Part shown: piece after piece, positions 46,947 through 56,037 of the stretch
Numbering within the stretch: the stretch's first letter is position 1
Layout: each line of letters begins with the position of its first letter
Assembly (NCBI RefSeq): GCF_947499695.1
Contig: NZ_CANMPQ010000002.1
Coordinates: 806,001-870,000 of the forward strand
Length of the DNA: 64,000 bases
Reading direction: 5' to 3'
From: an uncultured Allomuricauda sp.
GTDB lineage: Bacteria > Bacteroidota > Bacteroidia > Flavobacteriales > Flavobacteriaceae
Position numbers and translations under genes: made by a program
The notes under the pieces: generated by a model
Seen by the model: only the letters and a program-made list of their open reading frames with translations
The model's database searches: none
Told to the model about the DNA's origin: nothing

Positions 46947-47300
46947 TTACTCCCGTTTTACAATCATATAACGATCATTATCCAAGGGCAAGTACCCTAG
47001 ATCATAAAGGAAGTAATAAGTACTTCCTTTTTTTGTGGTATAAACATTTGTAATGTATTCAAAATCGAAACCTCTATCTATCAAACGCATTTTCGTAGTA
47101 GTGGTCTTTCCGTCTTTAAGCGTAAAACTACCAAGGACTCGGTAATTCTTGCGTAATCTATTGTTTATGTTCCTGACTAGGTTTTTACTGTCCTTGTTCA
47201 GTTTGTTGTTATAGGCATTTCGACAATGGTCGGAGCAGTATTTTTTATCGACTCTACCAATCAACTTCTCCCCGCATTCTAAACAGCTTTTTTCAGACAT
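46947..47300 (-). CDS. Small zinc-ribbon protein
   Basis: 117 residues. The N-terminus holds a CxxC ... CxxxC zinc ribbon (SCLECGEKLIGRVDKKYCSD, then HC), followed by about 85 basic residues. Such proteins are often annotated as DUF2116-like; function unknown. ATG at 47300 chosen; upstream eight codons lack family character. Confidence 0.7.
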   Translation of the reverse strand: MSEKSCLECGEKLIGRVDKKYCSDHCRNAYNNKLNKDSKNLVRNINNRLRKNYRVLGSFTLKDGKTTTTKMRLIDRGFDFEYITNVYTTKKGSTYYFLYDLGYLPLDNDRYMIVKRE

Positions 47301-47402
47301 ATCTTTTGACTTAGGATACAACAATATCGGGCTTTTTCACTAATCAGGTTTTAAGGGCACGGGACACGCTATCCATAAACATATGTTAAATTCGATTTTT
47401 AA

Positions 47403-47435
47403 TTTGGAATGAACGTTCCAAATAAATTATGTTTG
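47403..47435 (+). promoter_or_regulatory. Promoter of the SDR/TetR unit
   Basis: TTTG (47403-47406), 21-base spacer, TATGTTTG (47428-47435): a textbook Bacteroidota TTTG/TAnnTTTG promoter. The start of transcription would fall near 47442, about 45 bases before the SDR ATG. Confidence 0.75.
47404..47421. promoter_or_regulatory. TetR operator 1
   Basis: TTGGAA-TGAACG-TTCCAA, an inverted repeat covering the -33 box and the spacer of the promoter. Shares spacing with two further sites. Confidence 0.75.
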
Positions 47436-47437
47436 TA

Positions 47438-47455
47438 TCGGAATGATTGTTCCAA
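47438..47455. promoter_or_regulatory. TetR operator 2
   Basis: TCGGAA-TGATTG-TTCCAA, the same architecture as operator 1, just after the -7 box. A repressor here would block the transcription start. Confidence 0.72.
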
Positions 47456-47486
47456 AATAAAATAGAAATCAAAAAATCAAGTTAAA

Positions 47487-48236
47487 ATGAACAAATTAGA
47501 CGGTAAAGTTGCCATAGTAACCGGTGCAACAAGCGGAATAGGGTTAGAAACAGCAAAAAGATATTTGGCCGAAGGCGCCAAAGTGGTATTGACAGGGAGG
47601 AACCAGGAAAAACTGGATGCGCTAAAAAACGAGCTTTCCGGTGAATTCCTTTTGGTAAAAGCTGAAGCTTCAAACATTCAAGACAGCAAAGAGCTAATTG
47701 AAAAAACTGTTCAAACTTTTGGCAACATCGATGTACTCTTTTTAAATGCGGGAGTTTTTCGAATTGAAGGTATCAACGAACTGACTGAAGAAATTTATGA
47801 TGAAGTCTATGATGTCAATTTAAAAGGACCTCTATTTACGGTTAGAGCTGCTTACGAACATTTGAACGAAGCTGCGAGTATTATTTTCAACACCTCAATT
47901 GTCAATGTAAAAGGTTTTGCTGGGATGGCTGCTTATGCCTCTAGCAAGGCAGCTTTGCGATCGTTAACGAGAACCTTGGCTGCTGAGTTCGGCCCTAAGG
48001 GTATTCGAGTGAATGCCATTGCTCCCGGACCTATTGACACTCCAATTTATGGGAAGCATAATGTTGCCCAAGAAAACATAGACGAGATGGCATCTAGCCT
48101 TCCGGCAATGGTATCCTTGGGAAGGTTTGGAAAAGCTGAAGAAGTTGCTTCCGCTGCATTGTTTTTGGCTTCCTCCGAAGGGAGTTACATTACAGGAGCC
48201 GAAATTCCCGTGGATGGGGGCTTGGCACAGGTTTAG
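47487..48236 (+). CDS. SDR-family oxidoreductase
   Basis: 249 residues of a classical SDR: TGATSGIG (12-19), LFLNAG in place of NNAG, a Ser in NTSIVNVKG, the YASSK motif with catalytic Tyr and Lys, and IAPGPIDTP. NADP-preferring by the GR basic residues near 38 (inference). Substrate unknown. It is under control of the TetR gene behind it, as operators flank both. Confidence 0.9.
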   Translation: MNKLDGKVAIVTGATSGIGLETAKRYLAEGAKVVLTGRNQEKLDALKNELSGEFLLVKAEASNIQDSKELIEKTVQTFGNIDVLFLNAGVFRIEGINELTEEIYDEVYDVNLKGPLFTVRAAYEHLNEAASIIFNTSIVNVKGFAGMAAYASSKAALRSLTRTLAAEFGPKGIRVNAIAPGPIDTPIYGKHNVAQENIDEMASSLPAMVSLGRFGKAEEVASAALFLASSEGSYITGAEIPVDGGLAQV

Positions 48237-48249
48237 TTTTTAAATATAT

Positions 48250-48267
48250 TTGGAACACATATTCCAA
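48250..48267. promoter_or_regulatory. TetR operator 3
   Basis: TTGGAA-CACATA-TTCCAA, 4 bases upstream of the TetR ATG. Suggests separate autoregulation of the repressor gene. Confidence 0.7.
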
Positions 48268-48271
48268 AAAT

Positions 48272-48853
48272 ATGCCAAGGACAAAACAATTTAATGAAGA
48301 GGAAATATTGATTAAGGCTATGGAACTCTTTTGGGAAAAGGGGTTCCATGCTACTTCAATACAAGATTTGGTATCGCATTTAAGTATAAATCGGGCAAGT
48401 CTTTATGATACTTTCGGAGGGAAAGAGGAATTGTTCAATAAGGCATTCACCCACTACAGAAATGTTTCCCAGAATATGTTACGAACGCTCTTTGATAATG
48501 AGAATAGCGTGCGTGAAGGGTTTTTAAAATTATTTGATAAAGCAATCGAAGAATCCATTGAAGATTCGTGTAGAAAGGGATGCTTTGTGGTTAATACTAC
48601 CACGGAATTGATTCCCGGTGATCCTGAGCTACTTGAAGTTTTGAAAAATCATAAAGCCAATCTGGAAACCCTGTTCTCCTGCTACGTGCAAAAAGGCGTA
48701 GACAATGGGGAATTCTCTTCCACCTTGGATGTTGAAAGTACAGCATCCATGCTTTTCACACTATATAACGGCCTTCGGGTAGTAACAAAAGTCGACATTG
48801 ACCCTAAGAAGCATAAAACCATGGTCAATGCTGCGTTATCCATTCTTGATTAG
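48272..48853 (+). CDS. TetR/AcrR-family repressor
   Basis: 193 residues: TetR HTH (about 8-56; AMELFWEKGFHATSIQDLVS, LYDTFGGKEELFNKAF), then a ligand domain of the TetR_C_16 kind found with electrophile-responding regulators (KGCFVVNTTTELI). A Cys (SCRKGC) pair in the ligand domain could sense reactive compounds. It probably represses itself and the SDR from the three operators. Confidence 0.9.
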   Translation: MPRTKQFNEEEILIKAMELFWEKGFHATSIQDLVSHLSINRASLYDTFGGKEELFNKAFTHYRNVSQNMLRTLFDNENSVREGFLKLFDKAIEESIEDSCRKGCFVVNTTTELIPGDPELLEVLKNHKANLETLFSCYVQKGVDNGEFSSTLDVESTASMLFTLYNGLRVVTKVDIDPKKHKTMVNAALSILD

Positions 48854-48863
48854 ACCCTTTAAG

Positions 48864-49349
48864 TCATTGCTTCTCGTAATTGAATACCAATTCTTGTCCA
48901 TTAGCAACCACTGTAACCCGCATTTTGCGACCTCCGACTTTCTGCATGGTCAATCCTTCAAAAAACACGATGTCTTTTTCGATTTTTACAAGTTTGAAAT
49001 CGATGGTCTCATCCTTAGTTTCCCACCCCTTTAAATCGCCATTAAAATGCTTGAGTTGAAGTATTAATGTGGAATCTATTTGCTTGATATGTCCAACTTC
49101 ATAGAAAGTAACCTTGCCATCATTTATAAGTCTGAAGGAAAACATCATGGACCCTCCCAAAGCGGGACTCCAAATTTCCTCCGCTATACCCCCAAGTGCT
49201 TCTCCTTTCCAATAGCCTGATATCCAGGAAACAGCATCTAAACTAGCTTCGGGAGATTGTTGCCCCTCTTTTAATTGGAGTGTATTTTGCGCCGATACGA
49301 CTCCAAAACCAAATAATAAAAAACAAACTAAAACTCTCATAAGGTTCAT
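48864..49349 (-). CDS. Secreted DUF6265-type protein
   Basis: 161 residues: signal peptide (MRVLVCFLLFGFGVVSAQ), then a lipocalin-like beta barrel beginning AVSWISGYWKGEALGGIAEE, with IDSTLILQLKHFNGDL and VANGQELVFNYE at the end. The family has no known function. The start is ATG at 49349 (or 49340). It shares the strand with SIMPL, 28 bases upstream of it. Confidence 0.75.
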   Translation of the reverse strand: MNLMRVLVCFLLFGFGVVSAQNTLQLKEGQQSPEASLDAVSWISGYWKGEALGGIAEEIWSPALGGSMMFSFRLINDGKVTFYEVGHIKQIDSTLILQLKHFNGDLKGWETKDETIDFKLVKIEKDIVFFEGLTMQKVGGRKMRVTVVANGQELVFNYEKQ

Positions 49350-49377
49350 CTTTATACCAAAGACGAAAAAAGAAAGC

Positions 49378-50079
49378 TTATTTGGACAATTCAAACTTAA
49401 TATTGACAGAAGTTTCAACTTTTATCTTCTCAAAGTCGATATCCAACGGTTCAGCTTCGGCCATATCCATCGACATTGCTTTCATCTCCATTCTTGGAGC
49501 TTGATTGTATCTGGGGTAATATGGTGTTGAGGTATCCAAAATATGAATTGCCCCTCCAACTTTTTGACCTAAAGGAGCTGTTAAGGCTTCCGCTTTTTTC
49601 TTGGCTTTTTTTACAGCCCGGGATTTGAGTTCTAACTCCAATTCATCCATTTTGGAGTATTCCGTTTTCTTAAGATAAGTATTGGCAATATCCAACTTTT
49701 CAAGGGCTACCATAACTTCGCCTGCCTTTTTTCCAGAGTAGACCAACAGCGAATATTGCTTGCTTTTGAGCACGGCTTTTTGTCGTAAGAAATATTTTTT
49801 GAAATTGCTACTTAAATCTTTGATTACCAATTGCTTGTCTAAATCTATGCCAAGCCCACGTAGACTTTGTGCCATCTTGTTCTCTTGTTCCTCGACCGAC
49901 TTTCGCCCTTTGGAATCTTTTTCTTGAATGGTAATACTTAAATAGATTTTATCGGGAGTGACCAAGGTGTCGACCCGTGCTGAGGTTTCCAAGTAAGGAA
50001 TATCTAAAAAGTTTTTGGTTTGTGCAGAAGTAGCCATAACAAAGCTGAGGAAAATTAAAATGGTTAATGTGTTTTTCAT
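49378..50079 (-). CDS. SIMPL-domain (DUF541) secreted protein
   Basis: 233 residues: signal peptide (TLTILIFLSFVMATSAQ), then the SIMPL fold: LETSARVDTLVTPDKIYLSI, AMSQ-like helices, VKKAKKKAEALTAPLGQKVG and the last strand VETSVNIKFELSK. It is of the periplasmic oxidative-stress-linked BP26/OMP28 kind. Confidence 0.85.
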   Translation of the reverse strand: MKNTLTILIFLSFVMATSAQTKNFLDIPYLETSARVDTLVTPDKIYLSITIQEKDSKGRKSVEEQENKMAQSLRGLGIDLDKQLVIKDLSSNFKKYFLRQKAVLKSKQYSLLVYSGKKAGEVMVALEKLDIANTYLKKTEYSKMDELELELKSRAVKKAKKKAEALTAPLGQKVGGAIHILDTSTPYYPRYNQAPRMEMKAMSMDMAEAEPLDIDFEKIKVETSVNIKFELSK

Positions 50080-50154
50080 GACATGAAATTTATTTAAAGG
50101 TAATTACTTTGAAAGTGGAAGCAAAACGTATGCCGTTTTATCATCCCCTGTATT

Positions 50155-51177
50155 TTACCTAAAGGAAGAGTCCCTAACTATTAGGTTGGTTTTTAGTTCT
50201 ATGGTTTTTGTCATCAAATCATCTTTCGGGTTTTCAATCTCATCGATAAGAGATTTGACAGCGGTGCGACCTATTTTATTGCCAGGTTGATCAACGGTAG
50301 ATAAGGGCGGGGTAATTATGGTGGAACTGGCAGAGTTGCTAAAACCGACAACCGCAATTTCATCAGGGATTTTTATTTTAAACTTGTTTAAGGCTTTAAT
50401 TACTCCTATTGCCGCACTGTCTGTAATAGCAAAAATGGCGTCCGGACGTTTTTTTAAGCTCAATAGCACATTGGCCATCCTTCTCCCTTTGGTCATTGAA
50501 ATGTCCTCAGTACTTAAAATTATTTTTTCATCCACAGGAATACCATGTTCTTCCAAAGCCCGAAGATATCCTTGAAACCTTTTTTTGGAATTGTAGGATT
50601 GTTCAGTTTCCTTTATTATAGCTATCCTTTTTTTTCCAGTGTTTATAAGGTGTTCCACGGCATTATAGGCTGCTTCTTCCTCGTTAATTACAACCTGGGT
50701 ACATGGAATTTTTCCTGAGACCTTATCGAACATTACCAGGGGGATTCTGTTTGCAATTTGAATGATATCATTTATTGATTTTGTTCTTCGTGATAGGGCC
50801 AAAAGGATACCGTCCACACCGAATTGTATCATGGTTTTTAGCATCTCCGATTGTTTTTTGTCATCATTTTGGGATTCTGAAATAATGACCCTATATCCTA
50901 AATTTTCTCCTTCATCCAATATGCCTTTTAAAATTGTAGTCGTAAAGTAGTGTGAGATGTTAGGGACAATTACACCCAAAATGTGGGTTCGCTGACTGCG
51001 AAAACCGCTCGCAAAAAGATTGGGGACATAATTATGCTTGTTAGCCAATTGCTGAACTTTTTCTTTCGTATCACTACTGATATCTGGATGATCATTCAAT
51101 GCCCTTGATACCGTTGATATTGAAAGACTTAAATCTCTGGCCAATTCCTTTAGGGTAATGTTCCGCTTCTTTTTCAT
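50155..51177 (-). CDS. LacI-family regulator of the glycosylglycerate locus
   Basis: 340 residues: HTH and hinge NITLKELARDLSLSISTVSR (5-24) with ALNDHPDISSDTKEKV, then a periplasmic-binding-like effector domain (about 62-340; HILGVIVPNISHYF, FGVDGILLALSR, AIFAITDSAAIGVIKAL). It is divergent from the TonB receptor and its intergenic region holds two LacI-type sites. It should sense the substrate or a breakdown product of the operon downstream and repress it. Confidence 0.93.
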   Translation of the reverse strand: MKKKRNITLKELARDLSLSISTVSRALNDHPDISSDTKEKVQQLANKHNYVPNLFASGFRSQRTHILGVIVPNISHYFTTTILKGILDEGENLGYRVIISESQNDDKKQSEMLKTMIQFGVDGILLALSRRTKSINDIIQIANRIPLVMFDKVSGKIPCTQVVINEEEAAYNAVEHLINTGKKRIAIIKETEQSYNSKKRFQGYLRALEEHGIPVDEKIILSTEDISMTKGRRMANVLLSLKKRPDAIFAITDSAAIGVIKALNKFKIKIPDEIAVVGFSNSASSTIITPPLSTVDQPGNKIGRTAVKSLIDEIENPKDDLMTKTIELKTNLIVRDSSFR

Positions 51178-51225
51178 CGATGATAAAGGTAAAATTCAAG
51201 ATTGATAAATCGATTACTTTAAATT

Positions 51226-51249
51226 GCAAACGTTTCCGCAAACGTTTGC
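51226..51249. promoter_or_regulatory. Tandem LacI-type operators
   Basis: GCAAACGTTTCC (51226-51237) followed directly by the perfect palindrome GCAAACGTTTGC (51238-51249). The central CG with AAACGTTT is the standard LacI/GalR half-site pattern. They lie between the divergent lacI and TonB-receptor genes, 49 bases above the lacI ATG and 108 bases before the receptor ATG. Confidence 0.85.
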
Positions 51250-51357
51250 ATATCAAATTGACAATTAAATCTTCAAATCATTTGGATATTCAAATAAATT
51301 TAGCTCATTATTCATGAATACCTCAATCTAATTCAAAAAAATAGTATTAACAACTCA

Positions 51358-54030
51358 ATGATTATGAGAAACTTTTTAATCGCGATTGCGGCCTTATTTT
51401 TCTCAGGTACGGCTTTCGCACAAACAGAAATAACAGGAAGTGTTAAAGACGCTTCAGGGATTCCCATTCTGGGAGCCAATGTTTTGATATTGGGCACAGC
51501 GGAGGGAACAACCTCTGATTTTGACGGCAACTTTTTATTAGCGACTGATTTAACGGGAAATCAAACCATTCGAATCTCGTTTATTGGGTTTACCGCAGTG
51601 GAAGAAACAATTGATTTGAGTGGCGCCTCGGGCAATTTGGATATAGTACTGCAAGAAAGTGGCCAACAATTGGACGAAGTTGTGATTACGGCGTCCAGCA
51701 CATTTAGGTCACAGAAACAAGCACCGTTGTCCATTAGCTCTAAGAAAATTGCTGAAATAACCAAGCTCTCAGCAAATAGTCAAGCCGATATTTTAAGAGA
51801 TGTGCCCGGAATCACCGCTGAAGGTGGTGGTGGTGAAACGGCTACAAACTTGTTTGTAAGGGGACTTCCCTCAGGAGGGCAATATGTTTTTAATCCATTG
51901 CAATATGATGGCATGCCATTGATGAGCACCTTTGGATTAAACTCCTCGGCACATGATGTGTATGCGAGACCCGATATTGGCTTTAAGGGAGTTGAATTTG
52001 TGCGTGGTGGTGCCGCTGTGTTATATGGAGCAGGATCCGTTGCGGGTATCATAAACTACACAAGTAAAACTGGAGATACCAATCCAGGAAGCGTAATTAA
52101 TGTTGAATGGGGAAGTCGCGGAAGATTAAAAACCGACTTCTACACCGGCGGTAAACTGGGAGGAGAAGATTCCAATACATTCTATGCATTTACTGGTTTC
52201 GTAAGAAAGGATGATGGCCCCATAGAAACAGGATTGGATACAAGAGGTGTCCAATTTAGGGGGAATATCAAAAAACGGTTTGACAAAGGGTCATTCACGT
52301 TACACGGTCAATTTATAGATGACAAGGCACAGTTCTTTTTACCATTACCATTAGAAGGAGGGTCTAGAACCCGTTTGGCAGGAAATGATGGAGAGGACGT
52401 GGAACAACTATTATCGGGAGAATTGGCGGAAACATCATTTCTTACTCCAGGAGGGGTTTACAAAAGCCCAATAGAAGACGGAGTGGCTACACAAGGGGGG
52501 TATGTAATGGGAGAGTTCCTATATAGTTTTACCGATGATTTAAGGTTTAAATCAAAAATTAGATATGCCAATTACAAACATGATTTTGCACTTTATGTTG
52601 GTGGAAATGGAGATTTTGGAAACCCGATTACCTTAAACAACTATATTTCTGAGATTGCACCGGGAAATCAAGGTTTTAATGCCACATATCAAGGTGGAAG
52701 TGGAGATCAAATTAATGGTGGTGACTTGGTTGTTGAAAACCTACACATTGACCGTTTACGTCCAATGACAGACTACTCGGGAGAAGTAAACCTTATTTAT
52801 AAATCACCTAACGGGAATCATACTTATACAGTTGGTAGCTTTTTGTCCAGAACGGAAGCAGAAGATGTGAATTATCAATACAGAGTTTTGTCAGAGTTTA
52901 ATAATAACCCACGTCTGGTCAATTTAAGCTATACCGATGGAACAGGCGCCAATGTTATCTTCTCTGATGGAGGTATTTACAATCGTATTGGAATGACTTC
53001 CAACAGATTTTTAACCCAAAGCAGAACAGCGTTCTACCTTACCGATGAGATGGTTTTTGACAGATGGCGTTTTGATGTTGGATTACGGATTGAATCCACC
53101 ACGGGAACATTTAATAATGGAGGATTGGAAGAAACTGAAGTATACGCTGATCCTGAGCTTACCCCCGAGTTAAGAAATGTACGTTTCGCGGATGGTAGTT
53201 TTACAACTGCGGAAATAAACGCCACCGACTGGGCTGTTTCACTTGCAGGATTGTATGAGCTGACCGAATCGACCAATCTGTACGCAAACTTTTCTCGAGG
53301 CTTCTTCTTTCCACAGCAAAGAGGGTTTGCACCAACACCGGGTATCCGTGAATCAAATTATGAGGCTGAAACTATTCTTCAAGGTGAAGGTGGTTTAAAG
53401 TTTGGGACATCCTCATTTTCAGGATCTGTGGCAGGATACTATGTGACTTTAAAAGATCGTATTCGAATTGATCAAGCCATTGTTGGAGGACAGTTGGTGG
53501 ATCAGGGCCGAAGCGAACAAACCACCAGGACTTTAGGTCTGGAGGCGACTGGTAATTATAGATTTGATGATAATTGGAGCCTTCGAGGAACTGCAACATA
53601 TCAAAATCATGAGATTACCAAAAATGAAACAACTGATTTGACCAACGGACAGGTTTCAACAATAAACGAAGGGAATGAAATTGGAAGACAGCCCAACTTT
53701 CTGGGAAGTCTAGGATTGAATTTTGATGATACCAGTTTTGATGCAAACTTTACCTTGAATCATACCGGAAGTAAATTTACGGATGATGGTAATAATGTAG
53801 AATTGGATGCGATAACCATTGCCCGCTTAGGAGCAGGATATACTTTCAGAACAGAAGACGTAAACTCGGTAAGATTGGGCTTTTCCGTTTTTAACTTGTT
53901 CGACAGTGAAGGACTGACTGAAGGTAACCCAAGAGCTGGAATTGCCGGTCAATCCGCAGATGGAGAATTTTTCTTCGGAAGACCAATTTTGCCTAGACGA
54001 GTTTTCTTGACTGCAACGTTCAATTTTTAA
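51358..54030 (+). CDS. TonB-dependent receptor with carboxypeptidase-like domain
   Basis: 890 residues: signal peptide (FLIAIAALFFSGTAFAQ), a CarboxypepD_reg-like domain (about 24-100; GSVKDASGIPILGANVLI), the plug domain (about 120-235; ADILRDVPGITAEGGGGETA), and the 22-stranded barrel ending RRVFLTATFNF. No SusD follows, so this is a stand-alone receptor of the kind used for small solutes, not a Sus pair. Start ATG at 51358 or 51364. First gene of the putative glycosylglycerate operon. Confidence 0.9.
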   Translation: MIMRNFLIAIAALFFSGTAFAQTEITGSVKDASGIPILGANVLILGTAEGTTSDFDGNFLLATDLTGNQTIRISFIGFTAVEETIDLSGASGNLDIVLQESGQQLDEVVITASSTFRSQKQAPLSISSKKIAEITKLSANSQADILRDVPGITAEGGGGETATNLFVRGLPSGGQYVFNPLQYDGMPLMSTFGLNSSAHDVYARPDIGFKGVEFVRGGAAVLYGAGSVAGIINYTSKTGDTNPGSVINVEWGSRGRLKTDFYTGGKLGGEDSNTFYAFTGFVRKDDGPIETGLDTRGVQFRGNIKKRFDKGSFTLHGQFIDDKAQFFLPLPLEGGSRTRLAGNDGEDVEQLLSGELAETSFLTPGGVYKSPIEDGVATQGGYVMGEFLYSFTDDLRFKSKIRYANYKHDFALYVGGNGDFGNPITLNNYISEIAPGNQGFNATYQGGSGDQINGGDLVVENLHIDRLRPMTDYSGEVNLIYKSPNGNHTYTVGSFLSRTEAEDVNYQYRVLSEFNNNPRLVNLSYTDGTGANVIFSDGGIYNRIGMTSNRFLTQSRTAFYLTDEMVFDRWRFDVGLRIESTTGTFNNGGLEETEVYADPELTPELRNVRFADGSFTTAEINATDWAVSLAGLYELTESTNLYANFSRGFFFPQQRGFAPTPGIRESNYEAETILQGEGGLKFGTSSFSGSVAGYYVTLKDRIRIDQAIVGGQLVDQGRSEQTTRTLGLEATGNYRFDDNWSLRGTATYQNHEITKNETTDLTNGQVSTINEGNEIGRQPNFLGSLGLNFDDTSFDANFTLNHTGSKFTDDGNNVELDAITIARLGAGYTFRTEDVNSVRLGFSVFNLFDSEGLTEGNPRAGIAGQSADGEFFFGRPILPRRVFLTATFNF

Positions 54031-54070
54031 TGATTAAAAAATAGTTTAAGTTAGGTTTAAGTTCATGCAG

Positions 54071-54104
54071 CATATTGGCGGCTGAAGGCCGTCAATATGT
54101 TTTT
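54071..54104 (+). terminator. Intrinsic terminator-like hairpin between receptor and hydrolase genes
   Basis: CATATTGGCGGC (54071-54082), loop TGAAG, GCCGTCAATATG (54088-54099), one G-T pair, then TTTTTAT. It lies 41 bases after the receptor stop and 12 bases before the hydrolase ATG, so it would lower expression of the enzymes relative to the receptor. Confidence 0.72.
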
Positions 54105-54115
54105 ATATTTTATCT

Positions 54116-55432
54116 ATGAAAGAACAGTTGATACATAAAGCCATTGAAGTTTTGGAGAACAACTTTCAAAAAGAAGGCTTTACAATCCCCAGTAAGGGAC
54201 TATACCCGTTTCAATGGAAATGGGATTCAGGATTTATTGCCATTGGTTTTGCCCATTACGATGTGAAGAAGGCTAAAAAAGAAATTGAAACCCTTTTGGA
54301 TGCACAATGGGAAAATGGCTTTATACCCCATATCATTTTTCATACAGAAAGTGACACCTATTTTCCAGGACCCGATTTTCATCAATCTGAATTACACCCA
54401 AAATCATCAAAAAAATATCGCTCCACCGGAATGACCCAGCCTCCCGTAACAGGGTTTATTTTGGAAAGACTTCTACAAATTTCCGAAGAGAGTGATGATA
54501 TGTTGGATTTTGTCAAGGAAAATATTGATAAGGTTTTTGAAAACCATCGCTATTTTTATGAAAATAGGAATTGGCAAGATCAAGGCTTGGTGTATATCTA
54601 TCACAATTGGGAATCCGGAACAGATAACTCTCCAATGTGGGATGATATCTGGTCTACGATGGACCCACCCGAATACACTTTTGAACGAAGGGACACTACA
54701 CATGTTGACCCTGCCCAAAGACCCTCAAAAAGGGAATATGACCATTATTTATACCTCATAGATATAGCTAAAAAATACAACTATGACGATTCCAAAATCG
54801 CGGAGCATTCGCCTTTCGTGGTTTTAGACCCACTTTTTAATGCTGTCTTGATACGATCCAATGAAGCACTTATCAAACTGTATAAACAAATAGATGGAAG
54901 TAATGAAAAGATAGCGTATCTCCAATCAATGCAGGAAAAAAGCATTCAAAGTTTAAACTCAAAACTCTTCAATCCTGAACTGGGAGCTTATCTACATTTT
55001 GACGCTAGGAACAACAGACAAATACCGTATGTCTCATCATCATCCTTTGCGCCGCTTTTTTCGGGAGCGCCAAGCAAGCAGCAAGCCGATATTGTAGTAA
55101 AGACCATGCTTCACAAATTTGGAGATGCGGATAGATACTTATGTGCATCCTTTGATCCTACGCATGAAAAATTCAATCCAAGAAAATATTGGAGAGGACC
55201 AGTTTGGATTAATTTGAACTGGATGCTATACCATGGACTAAAAAGATATGGATATAATGAGGTGGCGGATAGAATAAAGAAAGATTCCGTGGACTTGATA
55301 GAAAACAATGGCTTTTTTGAATACTTTGACTCTAGAAAGAACAACCCGGATGCGGAAAAAAATGGATATGGGGGGGATAATTTTTCCTGGAGTGCGGCAT
55401 TGCTTATTGACCTCTTAAAAGACAAGCCTTAA
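54116..55432 (+). CDS. GH63-like mannosylglycerate/glucosylglycerate hydrolase
   Basis: 438 residues, an (alpha/alpha)6-barrel of the GH63 glycosylglycerate-hydrolase type: FQWKWDSGFIAIGFAHYD (33-50), WENGFIPHIIFH (65-76), the general-acid region WESGTDNSPMWDD (Asp170), WRGPVWINLNWM and FFEYFD with a likely base Glu402, then YGGDNFSWSAA. The size matches bacterial MgH/GgH, much smaller than the eukaryotic GH63 glucosidase. It has no signal peptide, so it acts in the cytoplasm after uptake. The glycerate kinase three genes on argues that glycerate is the aglycone. Alternatives: a trehalase-like or other alpha-glucosidase. Confidence 0.82.
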   Translation: MKEQLIHKAIEVLENNFQKEGFTIPSKGLYPFQWKWDSGFIAIGFAHYDVKKAKKEIETLLDAQWENGFIPHIIFHTESDTYFPGPDFHQSELHPKSSKKYRSTGMTQPPVTGFILERLLQISEESDDMLDFVKENIDKVFENHRYFYENRNWQDQGLVYIYHNWESGTDNSPMWDDIWSTMDPPEYTFERRDTTHVDPAQRPSKREYDHYLYLIDIAKKYNYDDSKIAEHSPFVVLDPLFNAVLIRSNEALIKLYKQIDGSNEKIAYLQSMQEKSIQSLNSKLFNPELGAYLHFDARNNRQIPYVSSSSFAPLFSGAPSKQQADIVVKTMLHKFGDADRYLCASFDPTHEKFNPRKYWRGPVWINLNWMLYHGLKRYGYNEVADRIKKDSVDLIENNGFFEYFDSRKNNPDAEKNGYGGDNFSWSAALLIDLLKDKP

Positions 55433-55440
55433 TATTTCAG

Positions 55441-56037
55441 ATGATGCAGCTCGATTTCACCGAAGACTATGTGCTGGAAAATAGCAGAGTAAGGTTAGAA
55501 CCTTTGAATGAAAAACATATTTCTCTTTTGGAGGAAATTTCGAAGGAAGAAAACCTATGGACCTATTTTTTAGGAGCCTCTGGTGGCAGCAAGGACTTCG
55601 GGAACTATATACGTCGAGCGATTGATGGAAGGAAGGAACAACGAGAATATCCATTTGCAGTTTTTGACAAAGACAAAAATGATTATGCAGGTAGCACGCG
55701 CTTTTTCGATTACCAACAAGAGCTCAACACCATAAGGCTAGGATACTCTTGGTACGGACAAGATTATAGGGGTACCGGTCTTAACAAAAACTGTAAGTAC
55801 TTGGTATTTGAGTTTGCTTTTGAACGTATTGGAGTCGAAAGAGTAGGGCTTGGAGCTCATGCCGAAAATGAAGTGAGCTTGGCTGCAATGGAAAGTGTAG
55901 GTTGTAAAAAGGAAGGTGTGGTTCGTAATCTTTTCCCATCCATCCATGGAAAGGGGAGGTCAGATGCCATTTTATTAGGGATCCTTAAACAAGAATGGAA
56001 TGATTACGCAAAAAGAGACTTAAAAAATAAATTATGA
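55441..56037 (+). CDS. GNAT acetyltransferase (RimJ/RimL-like) inside the operon
   Basis: 198 residues of the GNAT_3 kind: SRVRLEPLNEKHISLLEEIS at the N-terminus, GYSWYGQDYRGTGLNKNCKY with the acetyl-CoA loop, and ERIGVERVGLGAHAENEVSL. It is 8 bases after the hydrolase and overlaps the symporter by 4 bases (ATGA), so it is a true member of the operon. A related GNAT is encoded on the opposite strand at 58799. A role in acetylating the sugar or an enzyme is guesswork. Confidence 0.85.
   Translation: MMQLDFTEDYVLENSRVRLEPLNEKHISLLEEISKEENLWTYFLGASGGSKDFGNYIRRAIDGRKEQREYPFAVFDKDKNDYAGSTRFFDYQQELNTIRLGYSWYGQDYRGTGLNKNCKYLVFEFAFERIGVERVGLGAHAENEVSLAAMESVGCKKEGVVRNLFPSIHGKGRSDAILLGILKQEWNDYAKRDLKNKL

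Noticed and set aside
51358..54030. A polysaccharide utilisation locus with SusC/SusD
   Set aside because: No SusD-like lipoprotein or secreted glycanase follows; the receptor is of the solitary kind and the enzyme set suits a small solute.
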